A program made the translations under genes and the position numbers. 64,000 nt of DNA from assembly GCA_002418835.1 (NCBI GenBank), contig DIEX01000031.1, forward strand, positions 300,058-364,057. Direction: 5' to 3'. The notes beneath the pieces were generated by a model. It searched no databases, was not told the DNA's origin, and was given only the letters and a program-made list of their open reading frames with translations. Of this stretch, positions 32,979-41,882 are shown piece after piece; position 1 is the first letter of the stretch; each line of letters starts with the position of its first letter. The stretch is from Spirochaetia bacterium UBA5763 (GTDB taxonomy: Bacteria; Spirochaetota; UBA4802; UBA5550).

Positions 32979-33887
32979 TTATTTTATTCCTTTAAGAAAT
33001 TCAGGCTGCATGAAAACCGGCTTCGGGTAGTCATAGAAACCTTTCTTTGTTTTCTTTCCGAGATGGCCTTTATCCACATATCCATGCAGAAATTCAGCGT
33101 GTTTTTTCCATGCCCTGTCATTATTCTTTTCAGCCCAGTATTCTGTAAAACTGAGCATTGTATCAAGGCCGATGCTGTCCATGAGGCCGAAAGGGCCGAA
33201 CATCATATGGGTAACGCCCATCCATGCGCGGTCAATATCATCAATTGATGCAACATTTTTTGTCCTGAGTGTCATCGCGGCAGTAAACACTGCTCCAATC
33301 ATGAAGTTGAAAACATACCCTGAATGTTCCTTCTCCATCATTATTGGGAGCTGGCCTGTTCTAATCGCAAATTCTTTTACAAGCTGTATCGTCTCTTTTG
33401 ATGTTCCGGGATGGGGCATGACATCCACAACATTCGTGAGACTAACATCATGATAATGCAGCGCGATAAACTTATCCGGCCTCCCTGTTGCGTCCGCAAT
33501 CATTGAGGGGAGGAGAGTGGATGTATTGGTTGTGAATATGGTTCGTTCAGGGCAGAGCTTATTAAACTGCGAAAATATTTTTACCTTAAGATCCGGTTTT
33601 TCAGGAACAGATTCATTTATGATATCAGTATCCTTTGCTGCTGCTTCAGGATCTGTTGTTGTGCTGATTCTTTTCAGCGCAGCGTCAGCCTCTTCCTGCG
33701 TGCATTTTTTCCAGAGCACCATACCTGACATGATCTCCGGAATTTTTGAAAGAGCTTTCTTCAGAGCCTCCTCATTTATATCATAGATTACAACATCGTA
33801 ACCTGCCAGCGCGCAAGGTATACTGATCTGCTGACCCATAGTGCCTGCGCCAAGCAGAAGAACTTTTTTGATATCATCTATTTTCAT
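32979..33887 (-). CDS. 3-hydroxyacyl-CoA dehydrogenase
   Basis: A 302-residue NAD-dependent enzyme of the HAD/3HCDH family. The NAD loop VLLLGAGTMGQQISIPCALA is at the N-terminus and the active-site region is FIALHYHDVSLTNVVDVMPH, with the catalytic His and Glu positions partly changed (the common HFFNP is HYHDV here). The C-terminal domain carries GYVFNFMIGA and a KKTKKGFYDYPKP end. It carries out the third beta-oxidation step or a variant. It is stand-alone, without a crotonase domain. Confidence 0.88.
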   Translation of the reverse strand: MKIDDIKKVLLLGAGTMGQQISIPCALAGYDVVIYDINEEALKKALSKIPEIMSGMVLWKKCTQEEADAALKRISTTTDPEAAAKDTDIINESVPEKPDLKVKIFSQFNKLCPERTIFTTNTSTLLPSMIADATGRPDKFIALHYHDVSLTNVVDVMPHPGTSKETIQLVKEFAIRTGQLPIMMEKEHSGYVFNFMIGAVFTAAMTLRTKNVASIDDIDRAWMGVTHMMFGPFGLMDSIGLDTMLSFTEYWAEKNNDRAWKKHAEFLHGYVDKGHLGKKTKKGFYDYPKPVFMQPEFLKGIK

Positions 33888-33925
33888 ACTCCGCTCCTTG
33901 TGGTTTAGTTTTATTTAAAACTTTA

Positions 33926-35002
33926 TTATAAACCGGACTTGCCGATTACTGTGAGAGCTGTATTTTCAAGAATCTTTACATACTGCACAAGCGGCCTGAA
34001 CCTTTCATCCTTTGTCTGACCGTGGAAGAACCTGTAATAAATCTGCTGTGCAATAACTGCAAGTCTGAATAGGCCGAAACAGTAATAGAAATCAAAGTTA
34101 TCAATTTTAATTCTCATAATATCCGCGTAGAGTTTAACCTGTTCATCCCTTGTGAGCATTCCTTCTATATTTGTGGGCATCTGGCGTACAGCCTGCATCA
34201 TGGGGGGATCATCTTTTTCGATCCAATATGCGAGAGATGCACCCAGGTCCATAAGGGGGTCGCCAAGTGTTGCCATCTCCCAGTCAAGTATGCCGATAAT
34301 TTCTGTTGGTTTATCCGGATTGAGCACTGCATTATCGTACTTATAATCGTTATGTATTATTGCAACAATCCCCGACTCACCCGGCATTTTATCGTGAAGC
34401 CACTGCATCACTTTTTCAAAGTCCGGAGCATCCGGCGTTCGCGCGTCACGATAACGTCCGCTCCATCCTTCAACCTGCCGCTTTACATATCCTTCAGGCT
34501 TTCCAAAATCGGCGAGCCCGGCTTTGTTATAATCAACTTTATGCAGCCTGCATAGAACAGAGATAAGGTTTTCACTGAGCTGACGGGCATTCTCTTTCGA
34601 TAGCGCCATTTTTTCAGGAAGGTTTTTTCTGAGAATAACTCCGTTCAGTCTTTCCATCAGATAGAATGGGGCTCCCATGATATCTTCATCTTCCGAGTAA
34701 ATTATAGGTAGAGGTGCGTAAGGATATACCGGGTTAAGAGCTTTAAGTATTTTATATTCTCTCGACATGTCATGAGCAGTTTTGGCTTTTTTGCCGAACG
34801 GAGGTCTCCTGAGTATCATCTCTTTGCTGTCAGTTTTTACGAGATAGGTCAGATTGGAAAAGCCGCTTGGAAACTGTTTTATCTCGATACTGTTTCCTGT
34901 ACCGGGGACATTTGCTTTGAGGAATTCAAGAACTTTCAATTTGTCCAGTTCTTCACCATCCCGTGTATTCACAGGCTGATCTGTAATCTGTGATGCTGTC
35001 AT
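33926..35002 (-). CDS. Phosphotransferase (APH/choline kinase fold), ACAD10/11-like kinase
   Basis: A 358-residue kinase-like protein. The N-lobe has FPSGFSNLTYLVKTDSKEMI and LRRPPFG. The catalytic HNDYKYDNAV is near residue 217 and ILDWEMATLGDPLMDLGAS near 240. These are the hallmarks of the kinase domain of ACAD10/ACAD11 and of LvaA, which phosphorylate 4-hydroxyacyl-CoA so that a partner dehydrogenase-like enzyme can eliminate phosphate. The start at 35002 follows AAGGAGGAGAACAG and overlaps the tetR stop by four bases (ATGA). Confidence 0.85.
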   Translation of the reverse strand: MTASQITDQPVNTRDGEELDKLKVLEFLKANVPGTGNSIEIKQFPSGFSNLTYLVKTDSKEMILRRPPFGKKAKTAHDMSREYKILKALNPVYPYAPLPIIYSEDEDIMGAPFYLMERLNGVILRKNLPEKMALSKENARQLSENLISVLCRLHKVDYNKAGLADFGKPEGYVKRQVEGWSGRYRDARTPDAPDFEKVMQWLHDKMPGESGIVAIIHNDYKYDNAVLNPDKPTEIIGILDWEMATLGDPLMDLGASLAYWIEKDDPPMMQAVRQMPTNIEGMLTRDEQVKLYADIMRIKIDNFDFYYCFGLFRLAVIAQQIYYRFFHGQTKDERFRPLVQYVKILENTALTVIGKSGL

Positions 35003-35703
35003 TCTGTTCTCCTCCTTACAGGTTTTATTGATGATTCGATAAAATTGATAATAAATGAAGCGTACTGATCGATAGTTGTTTTTCTTTTCGAGTATTTCCA
35101 TCTCTTAAGATACCAGTCCTGAAGCAGCGCTTTTATTACAGCTGATGTTAGAATTACATTTTCGATGGAATAGATTCCGCCTTTTACACCCTGCTTTAAA
35201 ATATCGATAAATATCTGTTCTGTAAAAAGCTCACTCTCAATTGTGAGTTTTCGTTCATCTCTGGGAAGATTTCTTGTCTCCATATATAGAAAGTAGAACC
35301 ATTGATGCATCAACTCACTGAGGTAGAGGTGTATTGAGATAGCTTTTCTAAGTTTGACATCCGGGTCTGTTTCATCCTTCAGTCTGTTGACAAGCGCCAT
35401 GTTAATCATATTCATCCCGTGATTGTGGATGATTCTGAAAAGTTCATCCTTGCTTGTAAAGTAGGTATACAGGGCTCCCATGCTGAGACCCGATTCTTTA
35501 CTGAGATCCCGGAGAGTCATTGCCTGGAACCCTTTGTCATTGCTGAGCTTCAGAGTTGTATTGAGAATTGCAGTAAGGTTTTTTACTGCAACGGCCTCTT
35601 TCTTTATATTAATTGTTTCACGGTTATTCAGATAATAATCACGGCAGATATCATCCACCGTGATATCGAATTCCTTTTTGAATTTATCGAAACTTAATTC
35701 CAT
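34999..35703 (-). CDS. TetR family transcriptional regulator
   Basis: A 234-residue regulator. The DNA-binding helix-turn-helix is displaced toward residues 45-90 (LRDLSKESGLSMGALYTYF) by an N-terminal extension of about 40 residues. The C-terminal part is a helical ligand domain. It is translationally coupled to the kinase gene. TetR proteins of this setting usually sense acyl-CoA. The AACGAGCGTT core in the palindrome at 37769-37822 is a plausible target, which would control the ETF genes and the divergent phosphatase and acyl-CoA genes. Confidence 0.88.
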   Translation of the reverse strand: MELSFDKFKKEFDITVDDICRDYYLNNRETINIKKEAVAVKNLTAILNTTLKLSNDKGFQAMTLRDLSKESGLSMGALYTYFTSKDELFRIIHNHGMNMINMALVNRLKDETDPDVKLRKAISIHLYLSELMHQWFYFLYMETRNLPRDERKLTIESELFTEQIFIDILKQGVKGGIYSIENVILTSAVIKALLQDWYLKRWKYSKRKTTIDQYASFIINFIESSIKPVRRRTE

Positions 35704-35730
35704 TTATATTCCTTTAATAATTAAAATAGT

Positions 35731-35799
35731 TCACCCCCCGCACCCCCGGAAGGGGGCAAGGCATTTTTGAAGTCCCCCTCTGGGGGATTTAGGGGGCTT
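35731..35799. repeat. G/C-rich palindromic intergenic sequence
   Basis: Two C-run/G-run hairpins in a row: CACCCCCGGAAGGGGGC and TCCCCCTCTGGGGGA, then TTAGGGGGCTTG. The composition differs sharply from its surroundings. It lies between the acyl-CoA dehydrogenase stop and the tetR start, and could act as a terminator or be a dispersed repeat. Confidence 0.5.
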
Positions 35800-35800
35800 G

Positions 35801-36994
35801 TTATTTATATCTCTCCAGCATTCTTCTCGCCACAGAGGATTTATGTACTTCATCCGCTCCGTCATATATTCTTGCAGCACGTTCATGCCTGAAGAAGTAT
35901 GCAAGAATTGTATCGTCTGTCATACCCAGGCCGCCATGTACCTGTAGCGCCCGGTCAATTACTCTCTGCATTGTGTTTGCAACACCGAACTTAATCATTG
36001 CGACATCGTCTCTTGCCTCTTTCGGTCCCACTGTGTCAATTCTCCATGCGGCATAGAGTGTCATAAGCCGTGCCTGCTGAATTTCTGCTGCTGAATCTGC
36101 AATCCACTCCTGCACTATCTGTTTTGATGCAAGGGTTTTTCCGTCAGGGGATATCTTTCTGCTGTTGGCCCTTTGACAGAGGAGGTCGAACGACCTGCTG
36201 CATATACCGAGCCACCTCATGCAGTGGTGAATCCTTCCTGGCCCGAGCCTGTCCTGCGCAAGAACAAATCCCATACCCTCTTTACCCAGAAGATTTTTCT
36301 GCGGAACTCTGCATGACTGAAGGAGTATTTCTCCGTGACTGGCGTAATCGCTGCCGGAATGTCCCATAACCGGAATATTCCTCACAAGGTTGAAACCTTG
36401 TGTATTTACGGGCACTATTATCATGCTGGCCTGAAGGTGCGGAGGGGCTGAAGGATCAGTGACAGCCATAACTATACAGAACTTCGAACCGTCGGCACCT
36501 GATGTGTACCATTTATGGCCGTTTATTATATAATCGCTTCCGTCTTTAACAGCTGTGGTTTCCATCATAATCGGGTTTGAGCCGGGCATATCAACTTCGG
36601 TCATTCCGAAACAGCTTCGTATGTCACCACGGCAAAGGGGGGCAAGATATTCTGCTTTCTGTTCTTCTGTACCATGAAGATGCAGTATTTCAATATTCCC
36701 GGCATCAGGGGCCTGGCAGCCGAATACATAGTGTCCTGTGGGAGTGCGGCCGAGAGCCTCGGAAACAAGCCCGTGATCAACCATGGATAAACCCATGCCG
36801 CCCAGTTCAACAGGATGGTTCGGGCCCCATAGTTCCATCTTCTTTACCATTGCCCGTTTTTCATTAAGCACAGGGAGAAGATCCCTGAATTCTGCTGTGA
36901 GATAATCATGTTCGAGGGGTATCAGTTCTTTATCAACGAACTCGTTAATCATCTCAAGAACGACCTTCATTTTATCAGATACTGTGAAATCCAT
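35801..36994 (-). CDS. Acyl-CoA dehydrogenase, ACAD10/11-like
   Basis: A 397-residue flavoprotein with the normal ACAD layout: CFGMTEVDMPGSNP (FAD and substrate loop) near residue 130, HKWYTSGADG near 160, LGPGRIHHCMRW near 247 and LQVHGGLGMTDD near 350. LGPGRIHHCMR is characteristic of the ACAD10/11 group. At the position of the catalytic glutamate (YEG in standard enzymes) it has IYDGADEVH. The adjacent kinase suggests action on phosphorylated 4-hydroxyacyl-CoA; ordinary acyl-CoA oxidation with the nearby ETF is the alternative. Confidence 0.9.
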   Translation of the reverse strand: MDFTVSDKMKVVLEMINEFVDKELIPLEHDYLTAEFRDLLPVLNEKRAMVKKMELWGPNHPVELGGMGLSMVDHGLVSEALGRTPTGHYVFGCQAPDAGNIEILHLHGTEEQKAEYLAPLCRGDIRSCFGMTEVDMPGSNPIMMETTAVKDGSDYIINGHKWYTSGADGSKFCIVMAVTDPSAPPHLQASMIIVPVNTQGFNLVRNIPVMGHSGSDYASHGEILLQSCRVPQKNLLGKEGMGFVLAQDRLGPGRIHHCMRWLGICSRSFDLLCQRANSRKISPDGKTLASKQIVQEWIADSAAEIQQARLMTLYAAWRIDTVGPKEARDDVAMIKFGVANTMQRVIDRALQVHGGLGMTDDTILAYFFRHERAARIYDGADEVHKSSVARRMLERYK

Positions 36995-37021
36995 TTGTTT
37001 TCTCCTGCCGGTTATTTTGTT

Positions 37022-37735
37022 TTATCTGTAAGTAATAATATTTTTATCTTCAGATTCCTCAAGGTGAGGGTATTCATTAAATGATGAAATCATGAGCCTC
37101 TCCTGACTGTACCTGAACCTTGTTATTGAAGTATTAGCGATCATATCCCTTACATCCATTGCCTTCTGCGGTGTAAGTTCAAGAACACGCTGTACCACAA
37201 CTGAGATAGGCCCGCCCGAAGTGAAAACAGCAACATTTTTTCCTCCGGAATAAGTATTCATTATCTCGTTGACTACACTGTTTACTCCGTCAGTAAATTC
37301 ATCCCAGGTATCAATGCCTTTCATGTCGTATTTTCCGGATGCCCACATTGTCATCACCGCTTCAAATATTCTCTGAAATGAGCCCCGGTCTTTAAGAAGA
37401 TTATCTGAATCAAACCTGTAACGGGGCTGTTCAGTAAGGAGAACGGGGAGCAGAATCTTAAGTACACCTTCCCCGTCGAATTCATTAAGTCTTTTATCAT
37501 GTATAATTTCAGGGGCAGGGAATTCTGTTTCTGCACAGCAGTCATAGTATTCGGCTGCTGTTTTTACCTGTCTTTCCATTGTGCCGCAAAAGATTGCGTC
37601 AAAATGCAGGTTAATTCTATTCAGGTAATTACCTAATATACGGGACTGCTTTAGGCCTGTCAGTGAAAGCTTGTCGTAATTGTTCATTCCGAAAGAGGCT
37701 TGTCCATGTCGTATACAATATAGGGTACTCATCAT
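37022..37735 (-). CDS. Histidine phosphatase family protein
   Basis: A 237-residue phosphoglycerate-mutase-like protein: LYCIRHGQASFG at the N-terminus (RHG), GTMERQVKTA, DKRLNEFDGEG and VAVFTSGGPIS. In the last segment the second catalytic histidine of the family is replaced by Ser or Gly context. Two adjacent ATGs follow ACAAGGTAAAA. A histidine phosphatase recurs next to ACAD10/11-type kinase and dehydrogenase genes. It is the first gene left of the palindromic control region. Confidence 0.8.
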   Translation of the reverse strand: MMSTLYCIRHGQASFGMNNYDKLSLTGLKQSRILGNYLNRINLHFDAIFCGTMERQVKTAAEYYDCCAETEFPAPEIIHDKRLNEFDGEGVLKILLPVLLTEQPRYRFDSDNLLKDRGSFQRIFEAVMTMWASGKYDMKGIDTWDEFTDGVNSVVNEIMNTYSGGKNVAVFTSGGPISVVVQRVLELTPQKAMDVRDMIANTSITRFRYSQERLMISSFNEYPHLEESEDKNIITYR

Positions 37736-37768
37736 TTTTACCTTGTTTTTCAAGTATAATATAATGTA

Positions 37769-37822
37769 TTCTAAAGTCAATAAAAAAACGAGCGTTCGTT
37801 CTTTTTTTTATTGACTTTAGAA
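37769..37822. promoter_or_regulatory. 54-bp inverted repeat: divergent promoters around a TetR-type operator
   Basis: Perfect 20-bp arms (37769-37788 and 37803-37822) flank 14 bases. Each arm carries a TTGACT -35 box pointing outward. The centre holds AACGAGCGTTCGTT, with the AACGnnCGTT core often bound by TetR-type fatty-acid regulators. Outward -10 boxes are plausible (TATTAT/TATACT to the left, TTTAAT to the right before the etfB ATG). One regulator bound at the centre could block both promoters. Confidence 0.8.
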
Positions 37823-37844
37823 TGGTTTAAGTTATTTTAATATC

Positions 37845-38615
37845 ATGAAAATATTGGTATGTATAAAACAGGTTCCTGATATTGAGTCTAATCCCGAAAT
37901 CAGATGCGATTCTTTGTGGATAAAAGAGGACAATATTGCTTTCAGAATGAACAGGTATGATGAATATGCACTTGAAGAAGCGCTTTTAATAAAAGAAACA
38001 ATTCCTGGTACTACCCTGGATGTAATTACAGCCGGGCCTGAAAGAGCATCTTCTGTTTTGATAAAAGGGCTGGAGAAGGGGGCTGATAATGCTGTAATGA
38101 TAATCTGTGAAAGATATCCGCTAAGTTCTTATGAAACAGCTCTCCTGATTTCCAATTATGCTTCAGATAACAATTATGATATTATTTTCGCGGGTGTTAT
38201 GTCAGAAGATGCCATGCAGTGTACAACCGGGCCGATGATTGCGTCATTGCTTTCTATTCCCTGTGTGGTTTCATCAGTGAAAACATCTGTTGATTATGAA
38301 GAAAAAATTATAACGGTGGAGAGTGAACTTGAAGGTGGTATCATCGAAACAGTTACTCTTTCTATTCCCTGTCTCATAACTGTACAAACGGGAATAAACC
38401 AGCCAAGGTATCCTTCATTATCAGGAAAAATGAGGGCAAAGGGATTGAAGCCGTCGGTTATTGATGGCGAATACCTGAAATCCGGCTTCAATAAATCAGA
38501 CTATAAATTGGGGTATCCTGACTCTAATGTTAATGGTGTAACAATTACCGGAACATCTGAGGAGAAGGCTGTTAAACTTCTGGAGATTCTTCATGAACGG
38601 GGGCTTCTGCTATGA
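37845..38615 (+). CDS. etfB: Electron transfer flavoprotein beta subunit
   Basis: A 256-residue subunit: MKILVCIKQVPDIES at the N-terminus, NRYDEYALEEAL, DVITAGPERASSVLIKGLEKG and a LPCVVSSVKT-like segment. It binds AMP and, with EtfA, takes electrons from acyl-CoA dehydrogenase. The 3' end overlaps etfA by four bases (ATGA). It is transcribed from the right-hand promoter of the palindromic region, divergent from the acyl-CoA genes. Confidence 0.93.
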   Translation: MKILVCIKQVPDIESNPEIRCDSLWIKEDNIAFRMNRYDEYALEEALLIKETIPGTTLDVITAGPERASSVLIKGLEKGADNAVMIICERYPLSSYETALLISNYASDNNYDIIFAGVMSEDAMQCTTGPMIASLLSIPCVVSSVKTSVDYEEKIITVESELEGGIIETVTLSIPCLITVQTGINQPRYPSLSGKMRAKGLKPSVIDGEYLKSGFNKSDYKLGYPDSNVNGVTITGTSEEKAVKLLEILHERGLLL

Positions 38616-39610
38616 ACAGCTCCGGCAGATATAAGGCAATTGCAGTAATTGATACTATTGAAGATAAAATACTGCATCAGAGCCTTGAACTTACTGCTTT
38701 CATTAATCAGATTTATCAGGGTTCGACATCCGGTCTGCTCCTTGTAGTTACAGGAAGAAATATTATTGAAGAATGCAGGATACTTGCTGATAAATCGGGA
38801 TTTGATATTGCAGCAGTTGAACATAACGGTTTTTACTATCCGAATCCGGATCTTCTTGTTAAAACTCTTAATGTTTTGCATGAAAAATATAGACCGGAAA
38901 TTTTCTGCTTAACAAATACCATCAGAAACTGCTCTGCGGTATCCGCTTTTTCTGCGGAATGCGGATTGCAGTGTATCACAGGTATTGAATTAGTTTCTGA
39001 AACAGACAATGGTTTGATGCTTCAGAGGAATATTTTTAATGGTAAGCTGAAAGAAAAAATTATAGTTTCAGCTCAGCAGCTTGCTGTTACAGTTAATCCC
39101 GGTGCATTTCAATTAAAACAGGATGATGCACATATCAAAAGTGAAACGTTTATTGAAAAAGTTGAAATCGATGAAGAGGTATCCGGATATAAACCGGTTT
39201 CAATAAGTGAATCTTCTGACATGGAATCCTCACTTGAAGATGCTGATGTAATAATTGCCGCAGGTAGGGGTATCGGAAAACCTGAAAATTTACAGATGGT
39301 CAGAGATGTTGTCCGAATATTTAATAATGCAGCAATTGGGGCTTCCCGGCCTGTATGTGATAACAGATGGCTTCCTTACAGGCACCAGGTTGGGGTTACA
39401 GGGAAAACCGTATCTCCGAAACTCTATATGGCGATCGGTATATCAGGATCACAGCAGCATATAGCAGGTATGAAAAACTCACAGTGTATAGTTGCTGTTA
39501 ATATGGATGCTCATGCCGCGATATTCTCTGTTGCGGATTATATTGTTATTGAAGATGTTAACGTATTTATTCCTGTTTTTTTAAAGATTTATCATGAAAG
39601 AAAAAGGTGA
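38612..39610 (+). CDS. etfA: Electron transfer flavoprotein alpha subunit
   Basis: A 332-residue subunit with the FAD-binding C-terminal domain: AAGRGIGKPENL, GASRPVCDNRWLPYRHQVG, SPKLYMAIGISGSQQHIAGM and NMDAHAAIFSVADYIV. It passes electrons from acyl-CoA dehydrogenase to ETF-quinone oxidoreductase or, in anaerobes, to other acceptors. No ETF oxidoreductase is in the window. It is translationally coupled to etfB. Confidence 0.94.
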   Translation: MNSSGRYKAIAVIDTIEDKILHQSLELTAFINQIYQGSTSGLLLVVTGRNIIEECRILADKSGFDIAAVEHNGFYYPNPDLLVKTLNVLHEKYRPEIFCLTNTIRNCSAVSAFSAECGLQCITGIELVSETDNGLMLQRNIFNGKLKEKIIVSAQQLAVTVNPGAFQLKQDDAHIKSETFIEKVEIDEEVSGYKPVSISESSDMESSLEDADVIIAAGRGIGKPENLQMVRDVVRIFNNAAIGASRPVCDNRWLPYRHQVGVTGKTVSPKLYMAIGISGSQQHIAGMKNSQCIVAVNMDAHAAIFSVADYIVIEDVNVFIPVFLKIYHERKR

Positions 39611-39718
39611 TTTCACATATCGATTTTCACACCGGTAAGATGGTATTTCCTGTTCAGATCATAATCCCGGTTTGAGTAATCGGTATGTATAAATTGATAA
39701 AATAAAAATTATAGAATT

Positions 39719-40072
39719 TTATTTAACCATATCTGACAGCCCCCCTCCATTAATTACATTCTTAAACCCGTTATTATTAAGCAGCTTTTTCGCCTGACCG
39801 CTTCTGTTTCCGGTGCGGCAGTAGACAATAATCTTCATATCTTTATCTCCGAATATCTGTAAATTCTGATCCAGTTCAGAGAGAGGAATGTTGATGGCTC
39901 CATCAAACCTGGCAACTGCGAACTCCTCCGGTGTTCTAACATCAACAATCAGTGCGCCGGAATCTACCCATTCCCTTACTTCACCTTTTGAGGCAATGTC
40001 ACTCCTGATATATAAGAATGCAGAAAATACAGCAGCAGCAATTAGTATAAAAGAAATTATTTTAATTTTCAT
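39719..40072 (-). CDS. Membrane-anchored rhodanese-domain protein
   Basis: A 117-residue protein with one N-terminal helix (SFILIAAAVFSAFLYI) as anchor or signal, then a single rhodanese domain: ALIVDVRTPEEFAVARFDGA and active-site loop CRTGNRSGQA with the catalytic cysteine. It may handle persulfide sulfur in the periplasm. The start is set at 40072, with AAGGTAAAGATA before it. The gene stands alone between etfA (convergent) and the citrate synthase gene. Confidence 0.87.
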   Translation of the reverse strand: MKIKIISFILIAAAVFSAFLYIRSDIASKGEVREWVDSGALIVDVRTPEEFAVARFDGAINIPLSELDQNLQIFGDKDMKIIVYCRTGNRSGQAKKLLNNNGFKNVINGGGLSDMVK

Positions 40073-40411
40073 TATCTTTACCTTCATTATAAAAACTATA
40101 ACAGATATGAATTTATTTCAGCAGGAAGTTTCAAAAAAATGTTTTATTATTAAATAAAATACTTGACCGCTTTACTGAGAAAGAGATATATTTTTATATG
40201 AAATGTACTCTTCATTAGACTTTTCTGAATCAGCGTTTCTTTTTCATTCAGCTACCGATCTGTTCTAAATCAGCAATATAATTTAAGCAACACCTCCGGG
40301 AGTTGTCTGACCTGTTACAAGCAAATATGTAAGAAATCATCTGAACTCAAATCAGGTTAATAATAAAATCTGATGAAGAGGCATCTATATTTAAATAAAG
40401 GGGGTATTAAG
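40073..40411. other. Intergenic region before citrate synthase
   Basis: 339 bases that should hold the divergent promoters of the rhodanese and citrate synthase genes. A CAACACCTCCGGGAGTTG imperfect hairpin lies near 40289. I see no gene and no recognised riboswitch. Confidence 0.4.
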
Positions 40412-41818
40412 ATGAGTGATATAATCACAGATATAATTTTAAAAGCTGCGGAAAAAGCAAGAATGGAAACATCAAATGAACCGGAGCCGAAAGTTACCGG
40501 CCCCGCTGAATGGCCGATTAATTGTACAGTGGGCCCCGGTCTTGAGGGAGCCATAGCCTGTGAAAGTAAAGTCGGATATGTAAACGGTGCAAAGGGATGG
40601 CTTATATACAGGGGATATGATATTTTCGATCTCTGTGCGTATTCAAATTTTGAAGAGGTAACATATCTTCTTCTTCACGGGGAACTGCCATCGAGGAAGC
40701 AGTTCGAGGAGTTTAACAGCAAGCTTATTAAATACAGATATCTGTATAAAACACTGAGGCTTCTCGTGGGATTCCCCGTTGAAAAAATGAACACCATGGC
40801 AGCACTGAGGCTTGGTACTAATATGATGAGACAGGAGTTTACTTTTCTTGATGCTGATGAAGATGCTCCGGTAAAAGGGGAAGCAATAGCATCAGATGAT
40901 GATTCCATAGCCATGGAGACTCAGCCCCTTGGTGGTAAAAACGCTACGTATGAATTCAGACTCGGGAAAAAAATTAAAGGCCTGAAGCGTTCTAAAAAGA
41001 AAAAAATTGAAACAAGGATAGATGATGGAAGTAACATCGATACCTGTTATCATCTTATATCAGGTGTAGCGACAATAACGTCAGCAATTTCAAGGCTTCA
41101 CCAGGGGAGAATACCACTTGAACCTGATCCGAAGCTCAGTCACGCGGGTAATATACTCTATATGATGACAGGGGAAAAACCTGATCCCGTTGCCGAGAGA
41201 ATTATGGATGTGTCTCTTATACTTCACGCTGACCACGGTATGAATGCCAGTACTTTCGCATCAATGGTTGTTGCTTCCACACTTTCCGATTTTTATTTCT
41301 CTGTAGGAGCTGGTATAGGCGCCCTTAACGGGCCTCTTCATGGAGGAGCGAATCAGGAAGTGATGAAAATGCTTCGTGAAATAGGGAGTCCAGGTAATGT
41401 TGAATCCTGGGTCGCGAAGGCTCTCGCTGCGAAGAAAAAGATTACAGGCTTCGGCCACAGGGTATACAAGGCTTATGATCCCAGGGCACGTATTCTTGAA
41501 CCCCTTGCTGAATATCTTGCCGGTGAATATCCCGTGGTAAAAAATGATTTTCTCACTGCTAAAAGATTAGAAGAGGAGGTTCTGACCAGGATGGGGCGCG
41601 AAAGAAAGATATTTCCCAATGTCGATTTTTATTCAGGTATAGTCTACAACGCTCTTGGTGTAAGGAGTGATATGTTCACGCCTGTATTTGCGGTAAGCAG
41701 GGTCTCCGGTTGGGCAGCAAGGGTTCTTGAGTATCAGCAGAATAACAGGATATTCAGGCCGCGGGCTCTTTATACCGGTGCTTTCAATAAAGAATATATT
41801 CCACCGTATAAAAGATAG
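40412..41818 (+). CDS. gltA: Citrate synthase
   Basis: A 468-residue enzyme condensing acetyl-CoA and oxaloacetate. Active-site elements are present: HADHGMNAS and LHGGANQEVM near residue 310, GFGHRVYKAYDPR near 348 and an Asp in NVDFYSGIVY near 410. The start at 40412 follows AAGGGGGTATTAAG. The chain is about 90 residues longer than common 370-380-residue enzymes. Part of the extra length is an insertion at about residues 150-205 rich in Lys, Asp and Glu (DEDAPVKGEAIASDD, then KGLKRSKKKKIETRIDDG). 2-methylcitrate synthase activity cannot be excluded. Confidence 0.92.
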   Translation: MSDIITDIILKAAEKARMETSNEPEPKVTGPAEWPINCTVGPGLEGAIACESKVGYVNGAKGWLIYRGYDIFDLCAYSNFEEVTYLLLHGELPSRKQFEEFNSKLIKYRYLYKTLRLLVGFPVEKMNTMAALRLGTNMMRQEFTFLDADEDAPVKGEAIASDDDSIAMETQPLGGKNATYEFRLGKKIKGLKRSKKKKIETRIDDGSNIDTCYHLISGVATITSAISRLHQGRIPLEPDPKLSHAGNILYMMTGEKPDPVAERIMDVSLILHADHGMNASTFASMVVASTLSDFYFSVGAGIGALNGPLHGGANQEVMKMLREIGSPGNVESWVAKALAAKKKITGFGHRVYKAYDPRARILEPLAEYLAGEYPVVKNDFLTAKRLEEEVLTRMGRERKIFPNVDFYSGIVYNALGVRSDMFTPVFAVSRVSGWAARVLEYQQNNRIFRPRALYTGAFNKEYIPPYKR

Positions 41819-41825
41819 TATTCAG

Positions 41826-41869
41826 CAGGTCTTATGCGCTCCGGTGATTTCATAACTGCATAAGACCTG
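41826..41869. terminator. Convergent terminator hairpin
   Basis: CAGGTCTTATGC (41826-41837) and GCATAAGACCTG (41858-41869), a perfect 12-bp stem around 20 bases, between citrate synthase and the convergent DUF389 gene. Confidence 0.6.
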
Positions 41870-41882
41870 AGTTACCATTGAG

